From positions 62,001 to 126,000 of the forward strand of contig CAZEFE010000008.1 in NCBI GenBank assembly GCA_964511385.1: a stretch of 64,000 nt of DNA, given 5' to 3'. This document shows, piece after piece, positions 16,250 to 25,064 of this stretch. The notes beneath the pieces are model-generated. The model was not told the DNA's origin. It saw nothing but the letters and a program-made list of their open reading frames with translations, and ran no database searches. The position numbers and the translations under genes are program-made. The DNA is from CAILHX01 sp964511385. GTDB lineage: Bacteria; Pseudomonadota; Gammaproteobacteria; Burkholderiales; Methylophilaceae. Position 1 is the stretch's first letter; every line of letters begins with the position of its first letter.

Positions 16250-17575
16250 TTACAGCAGCAGGCGACGCACGTCGGACAGCATCACGCGCAAATGGCTGGT
16301 GAAGCGCGCGCCATCGGCGCCGTCGATGACGCGGTGGTCGTAGGACAGCGACAGCGGCAGCATCAGGCGCGGCTCGAAAGTCTTGCTCTTGGCATTCCAC
16401 ACCGGCTCGATGCTGGAACGGGATACGCCGAGAATCGCAACTTCCGGGCAGTTGATGATGGGCGTGAACATGGTGCCACCGATGCCGCCCAAGGACGAAA
16501 TGGTGAAGCAGCCGCCCTGCATTTCCTCGACCTTCAATTTGCGCTCGCGTGCCTTGGCGGACAGTTCGGCCAGGTCGCGGGCGATGTCCATCACGTCCTT
16601 CTGGTTGACGTCGCGGATCACCGGCACCACCAGCCCATCCGGCGTATCGCAGGCGAAACCGATGTTGTAATACTGCTTGAGGATCAGTTCGTCGCCGGCC
16701 GGGGACAGCGAGGCATTGAAGTTGGGGTAGGCACGCAGGGCGTTGACCACCGCCTTCATCAGGAAGGCCAGCATGGTCAGTTTGACGCCGCGTTTGGCCG
16801 CCTCGTCCTGCATCGATTTGCGGAAGTCTTCCAGGTCGGTGATGTCGGCATTGTCGAACTGGGTGACGTGTGGTGCGGTGACCCAGTTGCGGTGCAGATT
16901 GGCGCCGGACAGCTTCTTGATGCGCGGCAGGGCCTTGGTTTCGGTGGCGCCGAACTGGCTGAAATCGATGCTGGGCATCGCCAATACGTTCAGGCCGGCA
17001 CCGCCCGCCATGCCTTCGGCACGCGGCTTGGTCAGTTCACCCTTCACCCAGGCCTGCACGTCTTCCTTGGTGATGCGGCCCTTGGGGCCGGAGCCGGTGA
17101 CGCGGGTCAGGTCGGCGCCCAGTTCGCGGGCGAATTTTCTGACAGAGGGGCTGGCGTGTGGGTTCTTGCCCGGTGCAAATTCGGCACGGGCCGCCACCGG
17201 GTTGGGTGTGCCTTGCGGTGCGATCGGTTTTGGAACCTCCGCGACCGGCCTGGATGGCGGCGGAACCTCCGTCGCTGCGACGCTGGTGACGATAGGGGCG
17301 GCGGCGGCCGGCTTGGGTGCCTCGGCAGCAGCGCTTTCGGCCGCTTCGATCAACGCGATCAGCGTACCCTGGGCGGCTTTGTCACCGACGTTGATTTTCA
17401 CTTCCTTCACCGTGCCGGAAAATGGCGACGGGATATCCATGGAGGCCTTGTCGGACTCCAGGGTGATCAGCGAGTCGTCCTGATTGACGGTATCGCCAGC
17501 CTTGATATGCACTTCGATGACATCGACGCTGTCGAAATTGCCGATGTCGGGGACGAGCACTTCCTTGATAGCCAT
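16250..17575 (-). CDS. aceF: Dihydrolipoamide acetyltransferase (E2) of pyruvate dehydrogenase
   Basis: Core of the PDH complex; transfers the acetyl group from lipoate to CoA. 441 residues: one lipoyl domain (lysine in LESDKASMD), a Pro/Ala linker, a peripheral-subunit-binding domain (ASPSVRKFARELGADL, then GSGPKGRITKEDV) and the acetyltransferase domain with the active-site motif SYDHRVIDGADGARF. Only one lipoyl domain is present, against three in E. coli; the second copy on E3 may compensate. Start ATG preceded by AGGAGC. Lies 16 bases after aceE. Confidence 0.97.
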   Translation of the reverse strand: MAIKEVLVPDIGNFDSVDVIEVHIKAGDTVNQDDSLITLESDKASMDIPSPFSGTVKEVKINVGDKAAQGTLIALIEAAESAAAEAPKPAAAAPIVTSVAATEVPPPSRPVAEVPKPIAPQGTPNPVAARAEFAPGKNPHASPSVRKFARELGADLTRVTGSGPKGRITKEDVQAWVKGELTKPRAEGMAGGAGLNVLAMPSIDFSQFGATETKALPRIKKLSGANLHRNWVTAPHVTQFDNADITDLEDFRKSMQDEAAKRGVKLTMLAFLMKAVVNALRAYPNFNASLSPAGDELILKQYYNIGFACDTPDGLVVPVIRDVNQKDVMDIARDLAELSAKARERKLKVEEMQGGCFTISSLGGIGGTMFTPIINCPEVAILGVSRSSIEPVWNAKSKTFEPRLMLPLSLSYDHRVIDGADGARFTSHLRVMLSDVRRLLL

Positions 17576-17591
17576 ATTCGCGTGCTCCTGC

Positions 17592-20246
17592 TTACGCTGT
17601 CAGCGGGTTGGGTTTGTTGATGTCGATGCCGTATTTCTTGATGGCTTCAGCGGCTTTGGCGGCCGGCAGCTTGCCGTCGTCGGCCAGCGCCTTGAGCGCG
17701 GCCAGCACGACATAGTGGCGATCGACTTCAAAGTGTTTACGCAGTGCTTCGCGCGAATCCGAGCGGCCGAAACCGTCGGTGCCCAGTACCACGTAGCGTT
17801 GCGGCACAAAAGCGCGGATCTGGTCGGCAAACGCCTTCATGTAGTCGGTGGAGGCGATGACCGGGCCTTCCGCCTTTTTCAGCGATTGCTCGACGTAACT
17901 TTCCTTCTGCGGTTTGTCCGGGTGCAGCATGTTCCAGCGGTGCGTATCCAGACCTTCGCGGCGCAACTCGTTGAAACTGGTGGCGCTCCACACGTCGGCG
18001 GATACACCCCAGTCCTTTTCCAGCAACGTGGCGGCGGCAATGACTTCGCGCAGGATGACGCCGGAACCCATGAGCTGAACTTTCGGGCCTTTTGCTTTGG
18101 ATTTTGACAACGGGTACAGGCCCTTGATGATGCCTTCCTCGGCGCCCTTGGGCATTTCCGGGTGGCTGTAGTTCTCGTTCATCAGGGTCAGGTAGTAGAA
18201 CACGTCCTCCTGGTTCTGCACCATGCGGCGCAGGCCGTCCTGCATGATCACCGCCAACTCGTAGGCGAAGCTTGGGTCATACGACACGCAGTTGGGGATG
18301 GTGGCAGCCAGCAGGTGGCTGTGGCCGTCTTCGTGCTGCAGGCCTTCGCCGTTGAGCGTGGTACGGCCGGCGGTGGCGCCCAGCAGGAAGCCGCGGGCGC
18401 GGCTGTCGCCGGCAGCCCAGGCCAGGTCGCCGATGCGCTGGAAGCCGAACATCGAGTAGTAGATGTAGAACGGAATCATCTGCACGCCGGTGACGCTGTA
18501 AGAGGTCGCGGCGGCCAGCCAGGACGAGAACGCGCCGGCTTCGTTGATGCCTTCTTCCAGGATTTGGCCGCTCTTCGATTCCTTGTAGTACATCACCTGG
18601 TCGGAGTCGACCGGCTCGTACAACTGGCCGGCAGAAGCGTAAATGCCCAACTGGCGGAACATCCCCTCCATGCCGAAGGTGCGGGCTTCATCCGGTACGA
18701 TGGGCACCACGTACTTGCCGATGTTTTTGTCCTTGACCAGCGTGGACAGGATGCGCACGAAGGCCATGGTGGTGGAAATCTCGCGGTCGCCTGTAGCGGT
18801 GAGCATGTTGTCGAACGCGGACAGTTCCGGTGTCACCAGATCGTTGCCCTTGCGGCGGCGGGAAGGCACATAACCGCCCAGCGCAGTGCGGCGCTCGCGC
18901 AGGTATTGCATTTCCGGGCTGTCGTCGGCCGGACGGTAGAACGGCAGTGTTTCCAGGTCGGCGTCGGAGAAGGGCAGGTCGAAGCGGTCGCGGAAGGCCT
19001 TGAGCGATTCCATGTCCAGCGCCTTGGCCTGATGGGTCGGGTTCTGCGCTTCACCGGAAGCGCCCATGCCGTAGCCCTTGACGGTCTTTGCCAGAATCAC
19101 GGTCGGCTGGCCGACGTGCTTGGTCGCGGCATCGTAGGCGGCAAACACCTTGTGCGGGTCGTGGCCGCCACGGTTCAGGCGCCAGATATCCTCGTCGGAC
19201 ATGGCGGCGACCATCTCCTTCAGTTCCGGATACTTACCGAAGAAATGCTCGCGGGTATACGCCCCGCCCTTGGCCTTGAAGTTCTGATACTCGCCGTCCA
19301 CGGCTTCTTCCATGCGTTTCTTGAGCAGGCCCTTGGTGTCCATGGCCAGCAGCGGATCCCAGTAGGAGCCCCAGATAACCTTGAGTACGTTCCAGCCGGA
19401 GCCACGGAAATCGGCTTCCAGTTCCTGGATGATCTTGCCGTTGCCACGCACTGGACCATCCAGACGCTGCAGGTTGCAGTTGATGACGAAAATCAGGTTG
19501 TCCAGCTTCTCGCGGGCAGCCAGGGAAATGGCACCCAGCGATTCCGGCTCGTCCATCTCGCCGTCGCCGCAGAATACCCAGACTTTGCGCTGCGAGGTGT
19601 CGGCGATGCCGCGGTCGTGCAGGTATTTGAGGAAGCGGGCGGTGTAGATGCCCTGCAAGGGGCCCAGGCCCATGGACACCGTGGGGAACTGCCAGAAATC
19701 CGGCATCAGCCACGGGTGCGGGTAGGACGAGAGGCCGTTGCCGCCGGTTTCCTGACGGAAGTTTTCCATCTGTTCTTCGCTGATGCGGCCTTCGACGAAA
19801 GCGCGCGCGTAGATGCCGGGCGAGGAGTGGCCCTGGAACAGCACCAGGTCGCCTCCAGACGGATGCTCGGGCGCGCGGAAGAAATGGTTGAAGCCGACGT
19901 CGTACAGTGTGGCGGCAGACTGGAAGCTGGCGATATGGCCGCCCACGCCCGGAGACTTGTGGTTGGCACGCATCACGGTGACGATGGCGTTCCAGCGGAT
20001 CAGCGCACGGATGCGACGCTCCATGTGCGGATCACCCGGCAGCTTGGCCTGCAGGTGCGTCGGAATGGTGTTCAGGTATGCCGTGGTGGGGTTGAACGGA
20101 AGGTTGGCGCCGGAGCGGCGCGATTTATCGATCAGCGCTTCTAGTAGGAAGTGAGCGCGGTCGGCGCCTTCCTGTTCGATGACCGCATCAATGGCGGCAA
20201 GCCATTCTTGAGTTTCTTGTGGATCAATGTCGGGTAAATCCGCCAT
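17592..20246 (-). CDS. aceE: Pyruvate dehydrogenase E1 component, homodimeric
   Basis: Thiamine-diphosphate-dependent decarboxylase feeding acetyl-CoA synthesis. 884 residues, normal for the AceE type. The ThDP/Mg2+ motif GDGEMDEPES is followed by NCNLQRLDGPVRGNGKI; the N-terminus (DIDPQETQEWLAAIDAVI) is typical of the family. First gene of the aceE-aceF-lpdA operon; its promoter should lie in 20247-20461, where there is a palindrome near 20341-20365. Confidence 0.97.
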   Translation of the reverse strand: MADLPDIDPQETQEWLAAIDAVIEQEGADRAHFLLEALIDKSRRSGANLPFNPTTAYLNTIPTHLQAKLPGDPHMERRIRALIRWNAIVTVMRANHKSPGVGGHIASFQSAATLYDVGFNHFFRAPEHPSGGDLVLFQGHSSPGIYARAFVEGRISEEQMENFRQETGGNGLSSYPHPWLMPDFWQFPTVSMGLGPLQGIYTARFLKYLHDRGIADTSQRKVWVFCGDGEMDEPESLGAISLAAREKLDNLIFVINCNLQRLDGPVRGNGKIIQELEADFRGSGWNVLKVIWGSYWDPLLAMDTKGLLKKRMEEAVDGEYQNFKAKGGAYTREHFFGKYPELKEMVAAMSDEDIWRLNRGGHDPHKVFAAYDAATKHVGQPTVILAKTVKGYGMGASGEAQNPTHQAKALDMESLKAFRDRFDLPFSDADLETLPFYRPADDSPEMQYLRERRTALGGYVPSRRRKGNDLVTPELSAFDNMLTATGDREISTTMAFVRILSTLVKDKNIGKYVVPIVPDEARTFGMEGMFRQLGIYASAGQLYEPVDSDQVMYYKESKSGQILEEGINEAGAFSSWLAAATSYSVTGVQMIPFYIYYSMFGFQRIGDLAWAAGDSRARGFLLGATAGRTTLNGEGLQHEDGHSHLLAATIPNCVSYDPSFAYELAVIMQDGLRRMVQNQEDVFYYLTLMNENYSHPEMPKGAEEGIIKGLYPLSKSKAKGPKVQLMGSGVILREVIAAATLLEKDWGVSADVWSATSFNELRREGLDTHRWNMLHPDKPQKESYVEQSLKKAEGPVIASTDYMKAFADQIRAFVPQRYVVLGTDGFGRSDSREALRKHFEVDRHYVVLAALKALADDGKLPAAKAAEAIKKYGIDINKPNPLTA

Positions 20247-20340
20247 GTGTCATGCTCTCCTGAGTATCCTTGGAAAGTGTCAGTTTCTATGGAATGCTTG
20301 GGTTACTATAACTAAAACTTAACCGTGCAATTTTATATGA

Positions 20341-20365
20341 ATTATTAATACTGAGTATTAATGAT
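20341..20365. promoter_or_regulatory. AT-rich palindrome in the aceE/aminopeptidase intergenic region
   Basis: Seven-base perfect dyad TTAATAC-TGA-GTATTAA (20345-20361), extendable with one mismatch to ATTATTAATAC / GTATTAATGAT. It lies about 95 bases upstream of aceE and about 100 bases upstream of the divergent M17 peptidase gene, so a bound regulator could affect either. The sequence does not look like the known PdhR half-site (AATTGGT/ACCAATT). Function as an operator is inferred from symmetry and position only. Confidence 0.45.
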
Positions 20366-20461
20366 TTAAAAAATCCCCGGGCGCTGCCACTTCAAACATG
20401 GCTTCATCATCGCCATTCCGGCGGCTCCGGTCAAGTTGCAGCACATTCAGGAAAGCGATTA

Positions 20462-21916
20462 ATGAGCATTAAAATTATTCAGAATCAACAGGATATTTCA
20501 TCTGAGCAAGCGGCAAAAGCCAGTCATGTTTTGCTGGTGCTGCCGGCGCAACGGCCGGAAACCCTGCCGTTGCAGCCCGTGTTCGAGGCGATGCTGAAGC
20601 GCCGCAAGCTGAAGTACGATGAGTTGGCGAAAACGCCGCTTGCTGCCGATTTGCCGGAAGGCGGGCTGGCGAGTTGGGTGGTACTGGACGCGGCCAAAAC
20701 GCCGTTCGAGCGGTTGACGGCACTGCGCAAGGCGCTGGCGCCGTTGCTGGAGGAATCGCCGGACAGCCTGGTGGTTGCCTTGTGCGGTGCGCAGGAACAG
20801 CGCGTGCAGGATGCCGAAGCTTCGTTGTATGTCGCTTTGGTGAATGCCGCTGAATTGCCCAGCCGCAAAAAAAAGTACAAACACAAGGCGCTGAAAAAAA
20901 TCAGCCTGTATGGCGTAAGTCAGGCCGGTGATTTCGACGCTGTACGCGCCCGGGCAGCGGGCAATACCTTGGCCAGAACCCTGACCATGCAGCCGCCCAA
21001 CGAACTCACGCCGGGCATCTACCGCAGCCGGATCAAGGCGCTGGCGAATGAGTACGGCTTTGCGCACGAGGAATTCGACCTCAAGCAGTTGCGCAAGCTG
21101 GGTGCCGGCGCTTTTGTGGCGGTGGCGCAGGGGTCGGATACCGAGGACGCGGCACTGGTGCGCTTGAGCTATGCGCCGAAAAAAACCGCCAAGCATATTG
21201 CCCTGGTGGGCAAAGGCATCTGTTTCGATACCGGCGGCCACAACCTGAAACCGGCGCGCTACATGCACGGCATGCACGAAGACATGAACGGCTCCGCCGT
21301 GGCGCTGGGCATACTGGTCGCCGCGGCGCAGGCCAAACTGCCGGTGAACATTGATTGCTGGCTGGCGCTGGCGCAAAACCACATCAGCCCCAAAGCCTAT
21401 AAACAGAACGACGTGGTGACAGCCTTGAATGGCACCACCATTGAAATCATCCATACCGACGCCGAAGGCCGCATGGTGCTGGCGGATACGCTCACCCTGG
21501 CATCCCGTGCCAAGCCGGATTTAATGATGGATTTCGCCACCCTGACCGGCAGCATGGTGGGCGCGTTGGGTACACGCATGAGCGGCGTGCTCGGCAACCG
21601 GCCGGAACTGCTGTGCCAGGCGGTAGGCGTGGGCAGGGCCGTGGGCGAACGGGTGACGGCATTCCCCTTTGACGCCGATTACGACGATGACCTGGACAGC
21701 AAGATCGCCGACATCAAGCAATGCACGCTGGACAGCGAGGCCGACCACATCCTCGCCGCGCGTTTCCTGTCCAGATTCATCGAAGGCGACATCCCCTGGC
21801 TGCACGTGGATTTGTCCTCGTGCAATTGCAAGGGCGGGCTGGGCGCGGTGGGCAGCGATGTGACCGGGTTTGGCGTGGCGTGGGGCGTGGCGATGCTGGA
21901 AGAGTTTTTGAAATGA
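20462..21916 (+). CDS. Leucyl aminopeptidase family protein (M17), divergent type
   Basis: Cytosolic two-metal aminopeptidase. 484 residues; catalytic domain about 180-484. Metal and catalytic positions are present in GKGICFDTGGHNLKP (Lys, Asp, Lys), EDMNGSA (Asp) and HTDAEGRMVLAD (Asp, Glu, Arg). Several usually invariant neighbours differ (CFDTGGHN for TFDTGGIS, MHEDMNG for MKSDMGG), which marks a subgroup distinct from canonical PepA. The N-terminal domain (1-170) is the usual M17 macro-like domain but poorly conserved. Divergent from aceE. Confidence 0.88.
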   Translation: MSIKIIQNQQDISSEQAAKASHVLLVLPAQRPETLPLQPVFEAMLKRRKLKYDELAKTPLAADLPEGGLASWVVLDAAKTPFERLTALRKALAPLLEESPDSLVVALCGAQEQRVQDAEASLYVALVNAAELPSRKKKYKHKALKKISLYGVSQAGDFDAVRARAAGNTLARTLTMQPPNELTPGIYRSRIKALANEYGFAHEEFDLKQLRKLGAGAFVAVAQGSDTEDAALVRLSYAPKKTAKHIALVGKGICFDTGGHNLKPARYMHGMHEDMNGSAVALGILVAAAQAKLPVNIDCWLALAQNHISPKAYKQNDVVTALNGTTIEIIHTDAEGRMVLADTLTLASRAKPDLMMDFATLTGSMVGALGTRMSGVLGNRPELLCQAVGVGRAVGERVTAFPFDADYDDDLDSKIADIKQCTLDSEADHILAARFLSRFIEGDIPWLHVDLSSCNCKGGLGAVGSDVTGFGVAWGVAMLEEFLK

Positions 21917-21971
21917 AACCTGCCGAGGGGGTGCTCAATTGAGCAGTCGGCGAATGAAGGAGGGGGGGTGT

Positions 21972-22883
21972 ATGCCTATTTTATGGAAGCGGGTGAGATT
22001 TAAATTTATTTCCAACGGACCGCGGACACACGGACGGGGCGGTAGTACGGGAAAGAGCGTTTTATGTGGGCTAGCGATATTTGCCATGCTTTGCGCTTTG
22101 CCGCTCACAACGCTGGGCGGTGGCGACAAGAATCCGGATTACGAGGATGGCTTCACCTTCAAAAAAGGTGGACTCTACGCCAAAGACCCCAACATCTGGG
22201 TGTACACCAAAGCTTTCGCCCAGCGCTTCGGCATGCCGGACAAATGGGTGGACGACAAGCTGGAAGGTATTGAAGCGGCGGCTTGGCGGGTGGAGCCTGG
22301 GCAAACTAGCTGTGGCTTTGCGCGTCAGGAAAAAGCCTGCGCGGTTGACCCGCGCTGTGTGCTGGATTTGTACATTGACACCACTAAATACAAGCTGCCG
22401 TGGGCGGCTAACTCAAAGGAACTGGATTACGACTCTCGGTACACCTCGCTGTGGATATTGCAGCCGCAGGGAGATGAGAAAAGGCGAGAGCGGACAGTCG
22501 TTAGTTGGAAAGGATGGAACTACAAATCGCCATTCGCTGATCCTGCGAATGGCATCGAGGCGCATTACTACATTTATCGAAGTGATTCTACAGATAGAAA
22601 TGCTGGATCGGAGAATTTTATTTCTTACGAGAAATCGCCGTATGCCGGACTCTCGATGGTCAGCCTGAGTTATGGATGTTTCGGCGCAACGGACAACCCC
22701 CAGGAAGTCCGGTTTGAGCTGCAATCGCGTGAGAAAGAACCTAATAGCGCCTTTAACCGACCTATTCACACGTTCCACAAATTCAAACTACCCAAATCGT
22801 TTGAAAACCAGGTTAAAGAGAAACGAAAAACCCTCAATGAGCAAGATCATCAATTCTACAAAGGTGTTTGGGAGTCGCGCTGA
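21972..22883 (+). CDS. Hypothetical exported or membrane-anchored protein
   Basis: 303 residues, no family recognised. A basic N-terminus is followed by one hydrophobic helix (SVLCGLAIFAMLCALPLTTLG, written in two parts: SVLCGLAIFAM and LCALPLTTLG), so it is an anchor or a late-cleaved signal. The rest is soluble with scattered Cys (TSCGFARQEKACAVDPRCVL) that may form disulfides, and aromatic-rich strands (YDSRYTSLWIL, IEAHYYIYRSD). Start ATG 21972 follows AAGGAGG through a spacer holding a run of seven G (21962-21968); slippage there could change SD spacing. It lies between the M17 peptidase and transposase debris, an accessory context. Confidence 0.7.
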   Translation: MPILWKRVRFKFISNGPRTHGRGGSTGKSVLCGLAIFAMLCALPLTTLGGGDKNPDYEDGFTFKKGGLYAKDPNIWVYTKAFAQRFGMPDKWVDDKLEGIEAAAWRVEPGQTSCGFARQEKACAVDPRCVLDLYIDTTKYKLPWAANSKELDYDSRYTSLWILQPQGDEKRRERTVVSWKGWNYKSPFADPANGIEAHYYIYRSDSTDRNAGSENFISYEKSPYAGLSMVSLSYGCFGATDNPQEVRFELQSREKEPNSAFNRPIHTFHKFKLPKSFENQVKEKRKTLNEQDHQFYKGVWESR

Positions 22884-22902
22884 CTTTTTCTCCCGTACAT
22901 TC

Positions 22903-23040
22903 TGAGCTAACCCGGTGAAGCATGGCTTGGTCAAACAGGTGAAGGATTGGCCTTATTACACATTTCACCGCCTGGCGCAAAAATGGGCTTACCCGGAAGA
23001 TTGGGTAGGCGGGGTGGGGGGGGAGTTATCTTGCGAATAA
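22903..23040 (+). pseudogene. REP-associated tyrosine transposase, 3' fragment (copy A)
   Basis: The frame from the GTG at 22915 reads VKHGLVKQVKDWPYYTFHRL and continues to PEDWVGG...ELSCE before a TAA at 23038-23040. This is the C-terminal tail of RAYT (Y1-type) transposases (NPVKHGLV-x6-WPYSTFH...YPxDW). The catalytic HUH part is absent. A second, related fragment lies at 23685-23820 in the same orientation. Confidence 0.8.
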
Positions 23041-23093
23041 ATGGGGTCAGACACGTTATGGCGCAGGAAAGAAAAATCGTGTCTGACCCCATT
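23040..23093. repeat. 16-base perfect inverted repeat (GGGGTCAGACAC element)
   Basis: AATGGGGTCAGACACG at 23040-23055 and its exact complement CGTGTCTGACCCCATT at 23078-23093, separated by 22 bases. It begins at the stop codon of the transposase fragment. Degenerate forms occur at 11844-11864 (AATAAATGGGCTCAGACACC), 23668-23684 and 43468-43483 (GTCTGACCCTATTGA), so it is a dispersed element that travels with RAYT fragments in this genome. Confidence 0.75.
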
Positions 23094-23176
23094 GTTCACC
23101 ATTCGTCAGGTATTGCAACTTTCGGGATGTATTGTCGCAAACACGAAACTTATCCATATCGTTCAAAAAATAGAGT

Positions 23177-23614
23177 ATGAATATGAACTCACAAAAAGTA
23201 CCGCAAAAGGCGTTGGAAGACATCAAGGTCAATGTAAAACTAAAGCTTGCGGCAGCGTGGGCGAGTTTTATGTTTCTATACATCTATGTAGATTATTTTC
23301 ACTTGTACATGCCAGGCTCCATAGCAGACTTGCTATCGGGTAAAGTGTTTGCATTTGAAATTACTCAAGCATTTCTATTAGTAGTACTAGCCTCAGTGAC
23401 AATTCCAGCGCTAATGATTTTCCTCTCTGTCGGGTTGCCGGCTAAGATCAGTCGCTGGACAAACATCATTGTGGCTACGGTTTATATTCCTTATACGTTA
23501 TTCAATTTGGTGGGAGAAGCCTGGCTTCACATGATATTTGGTGCTGCTGTAGAAGTTGTTCTTCTTCTGGTAGTTATCTGGTATGCATGGCAGTGGCCTG
23601 AACAGGAAGCATGA
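23177..23614 (+). CDS. DUF6326-family small membrane protein
   Basis: 145 residues with four predicted transmembrane helices (about 20-38, 57-85, 93-112, 117-140). Recognisable family pattern: VKLKLAAAWASFMFLYIYVD near the start, then PALMIFLSVGLP and an end in VIWYAWQWPEQ. Function unknown. No clear Shine-Dalgarno sequence. AT content is higher than in the neighbours and the gene is bracketed by two direct transposase fragments, which suggests horizontal arrival. Confidence 0.75.
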   Translation: MNMNSQKVPQKALEDIKVNVKLKLAAAWASFMFLYIYVDYFHLYMPGSIADLLSGKVFAFEITQAFLLVVLASVTIPALMIFLSVGLPAKISRWTNIIVATVYIPYTLFNLVGEAWLHMIFGAAVEVVLLLVVIWYAWQWPEQEA

Positions 23615-23684
23615 ACCATCCCATGTTTTTCGAACTCAGAGGAAACGCAGTCATAACGTTGGAACAGAATAAATAGGATCAGAC

Positions 23685-23820
23685 TGAGCTAAGCCGGTGA
23701 AGCATGGCTTGGTCAAACAGGTGAAGGATGGGCCTTATCCACATTTCACCGCCTGGTGCAGCAAGGGGCTTACCCGAAGGATTGGGCGGACGGGGTGGAG
23801 GGGGAGTTATCTTGTGCTGA
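23685..23820 (+). pseudogene. REP-associated tyrosine transposase, 3' fragment (copy B)
   Basis: Nearly the same DNA as 22903-23040 (TGAGCTAA, then GTGAAGCATGGCTTGGTCAA and so on to GGGGGAGTTATCTTG), but one base is missing in the TATTACACATTT stretch (here TATCCACATTT), so the frame VKHGLVKQVKD... is broken. It is preceded by a degenerate AATAAATAGGATCAGAC element. With copy A it forms a direct repeat of about 135 bases, 780 bases apart, around the DUF6326 gene. Confidence 0.78.
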
Positions 23821-23850
23821 TAAAGCCGGATTAGGAGGTAAACGACTGCC

Positions 23851-25035
23851 GTGAGCGAAACCGACGATTTCTACCGCCACCTGCCCGCGCTTCAGTCCTT
23901 TGCCGAAGCGATGGAAACCAGCTTGCACGTGGATGTGCCCGCTGACTGGTGGATCGTGATTGCCGATGTGATTGGTTCTACCAGGGCGATCGAGGCGGGC
24001 GCCTACAAAAAGGTCAATACCGTGGGCGTGGCGTGCATTGCCGCCGTAGTCAATGTGGATCGCGGCCTGGATCTGCCGTTTGTGTTTGGCGGTGACGGCG
24101 CCACCTTTGCCGTGCCGGATGCGTTGCGGGAGCGGGTGATCCCGGCCTTGCGCCTGGCGCAGCAGTTGTCGCGCGAAAGTTTTGATCTCGGCTTGCGCGT
24201 CGGTATGGTCAGGGTCGGCGATCTGGCGGTCCAGGGCTTTTGGGTCAAGCTGGCAAAAGTCAGGTTGTCGGCCTACATGACCCAGCCGACATTTTCCGGG
24301 CGCGGCTGGGAAGAGGCCGAACGGCTGGTGAAAGATCACGACGCTCCCGGTGTGCTGCGGGTACAGGAATCGGGCGGTGTGGCGCAAGGCAGCTTTGAAG
24401 GTTTCGAATGCCGCTGGCAGGGCGTGCCCAGTTTCCACGACCACAAGCTGGCGCTGCTGGTGGCGGCCGTGCATCAGGACGCCAGCGTTAACCTGGTGAC
24501 GTACCAGGATGTCACCAACCAGATACAGGCCATTTATGGCGACGTTGCCAGCTACCACCCGCTGCGCCCGGAGCGCATGCAGCTGACGTTCAGCCCCAAA
24601 CTGCTCAGCCATGAATGGCGCGTGCGCTCCAGCCAGATGCCGTGGTGGCAACGGCTGGGTTACCTGGCGCGCATGGTGGCGCAGAACATTGCCGGGCGCA
24701 TTCTGTTTGCCCGGCACATGGATACCCAGGCGGTGCGCTGGAGCCACTACAAGGATGAATTGGTGGAAAACTCCGACTTCCGCAAGTTCGACGGCATGCT
24801 GCGCATGGTGATGGATGGCAGCGAGGCGCAGGCCGCCGCATTGCAGGCTTACCTGGAGCAGCAGTACCGGCAGGGGCGGCTGGTGTACGGCATGCACAAG
24901 TCGCGGGAGGCACTGGTGACCTGCATCGTGCAGTCCTACAATGGCAACCACCTGCACTTCGTTGATGGCAGCGACGGCGGTTATGCGCAGGCGGCACGCG
25001 GCTTGAAGCAGCAGTTAAAAACACTAAAAACCTGA
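23851..25035 (+). CDS. DUF3095 protein, class III nucleotide-cyclase-like
   Basis: 394 residues, DUF3095 throughout. Residues 37-50 (IADVIGSTRAIEAG) and 79-84 (FGGDGA) resemble the two metal-binding loops of class III nucleotidyl cyclases (FADIRGST and GDG), and the two Asp (D39, D82) are 43 residues apart, close to the spacing of the metal-binding Asp pair in those enzymes. Activity is not established for the family as far as I know. Starts at GTG 23851; AGGAGG lies 12 bases upstream, somewhat far. 29 bases downstream is a Crp/Fnr-type regulator gene, probably in the same operon. Confidence 0.82.
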   Translation: MSETDDFYRHLPALQSFAEAMETSLHVDVPADWWIVIADVIGSTRAIEAGAYKKVNTVGVACIAAVVNVDRGLDLPFVFGGDGATFAVPDALRERVIPALRLAQQLSRESFDLGLRVGMVRVGDLAVQGFWVKLAKVRLSAYMTQPTFSGRGWEEAERLVKDHDAPGVLRVQESGGVAQGSFEGFECRWQGVPSFHDHKLALLVAAVHQDASVNLVTYQDVTNQIQAIYGDVASYHPLRPERMQLTFSPKLLSHEWRVRSSQMPWWQRLGYLARMVAQNIAGRILFARHMDTQAVRWSHYKDELVENSDFRKFDGMLRMVMDGSEAQAAALQAYLEQQYRQGRLVYGMHKSREALVTCIVQSYNGNHLHFVDGSDGGYAQAARGLKQQLKTLKT

Positions 25036-25064
25036 AACCAGGTGACGCGGATGGGGAGACTCGA

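Noticed and set aside
18162..20144. 660-codon plus-strand frame opposite aceE
   Set aside because: Antisense shadow of a certain gene, without domain or plausible start signal. The same holds for long frames opposite lpdA (14546-15727), aceF (15878-17620), hlyD (2676-3635) and msbA (56639-58261).
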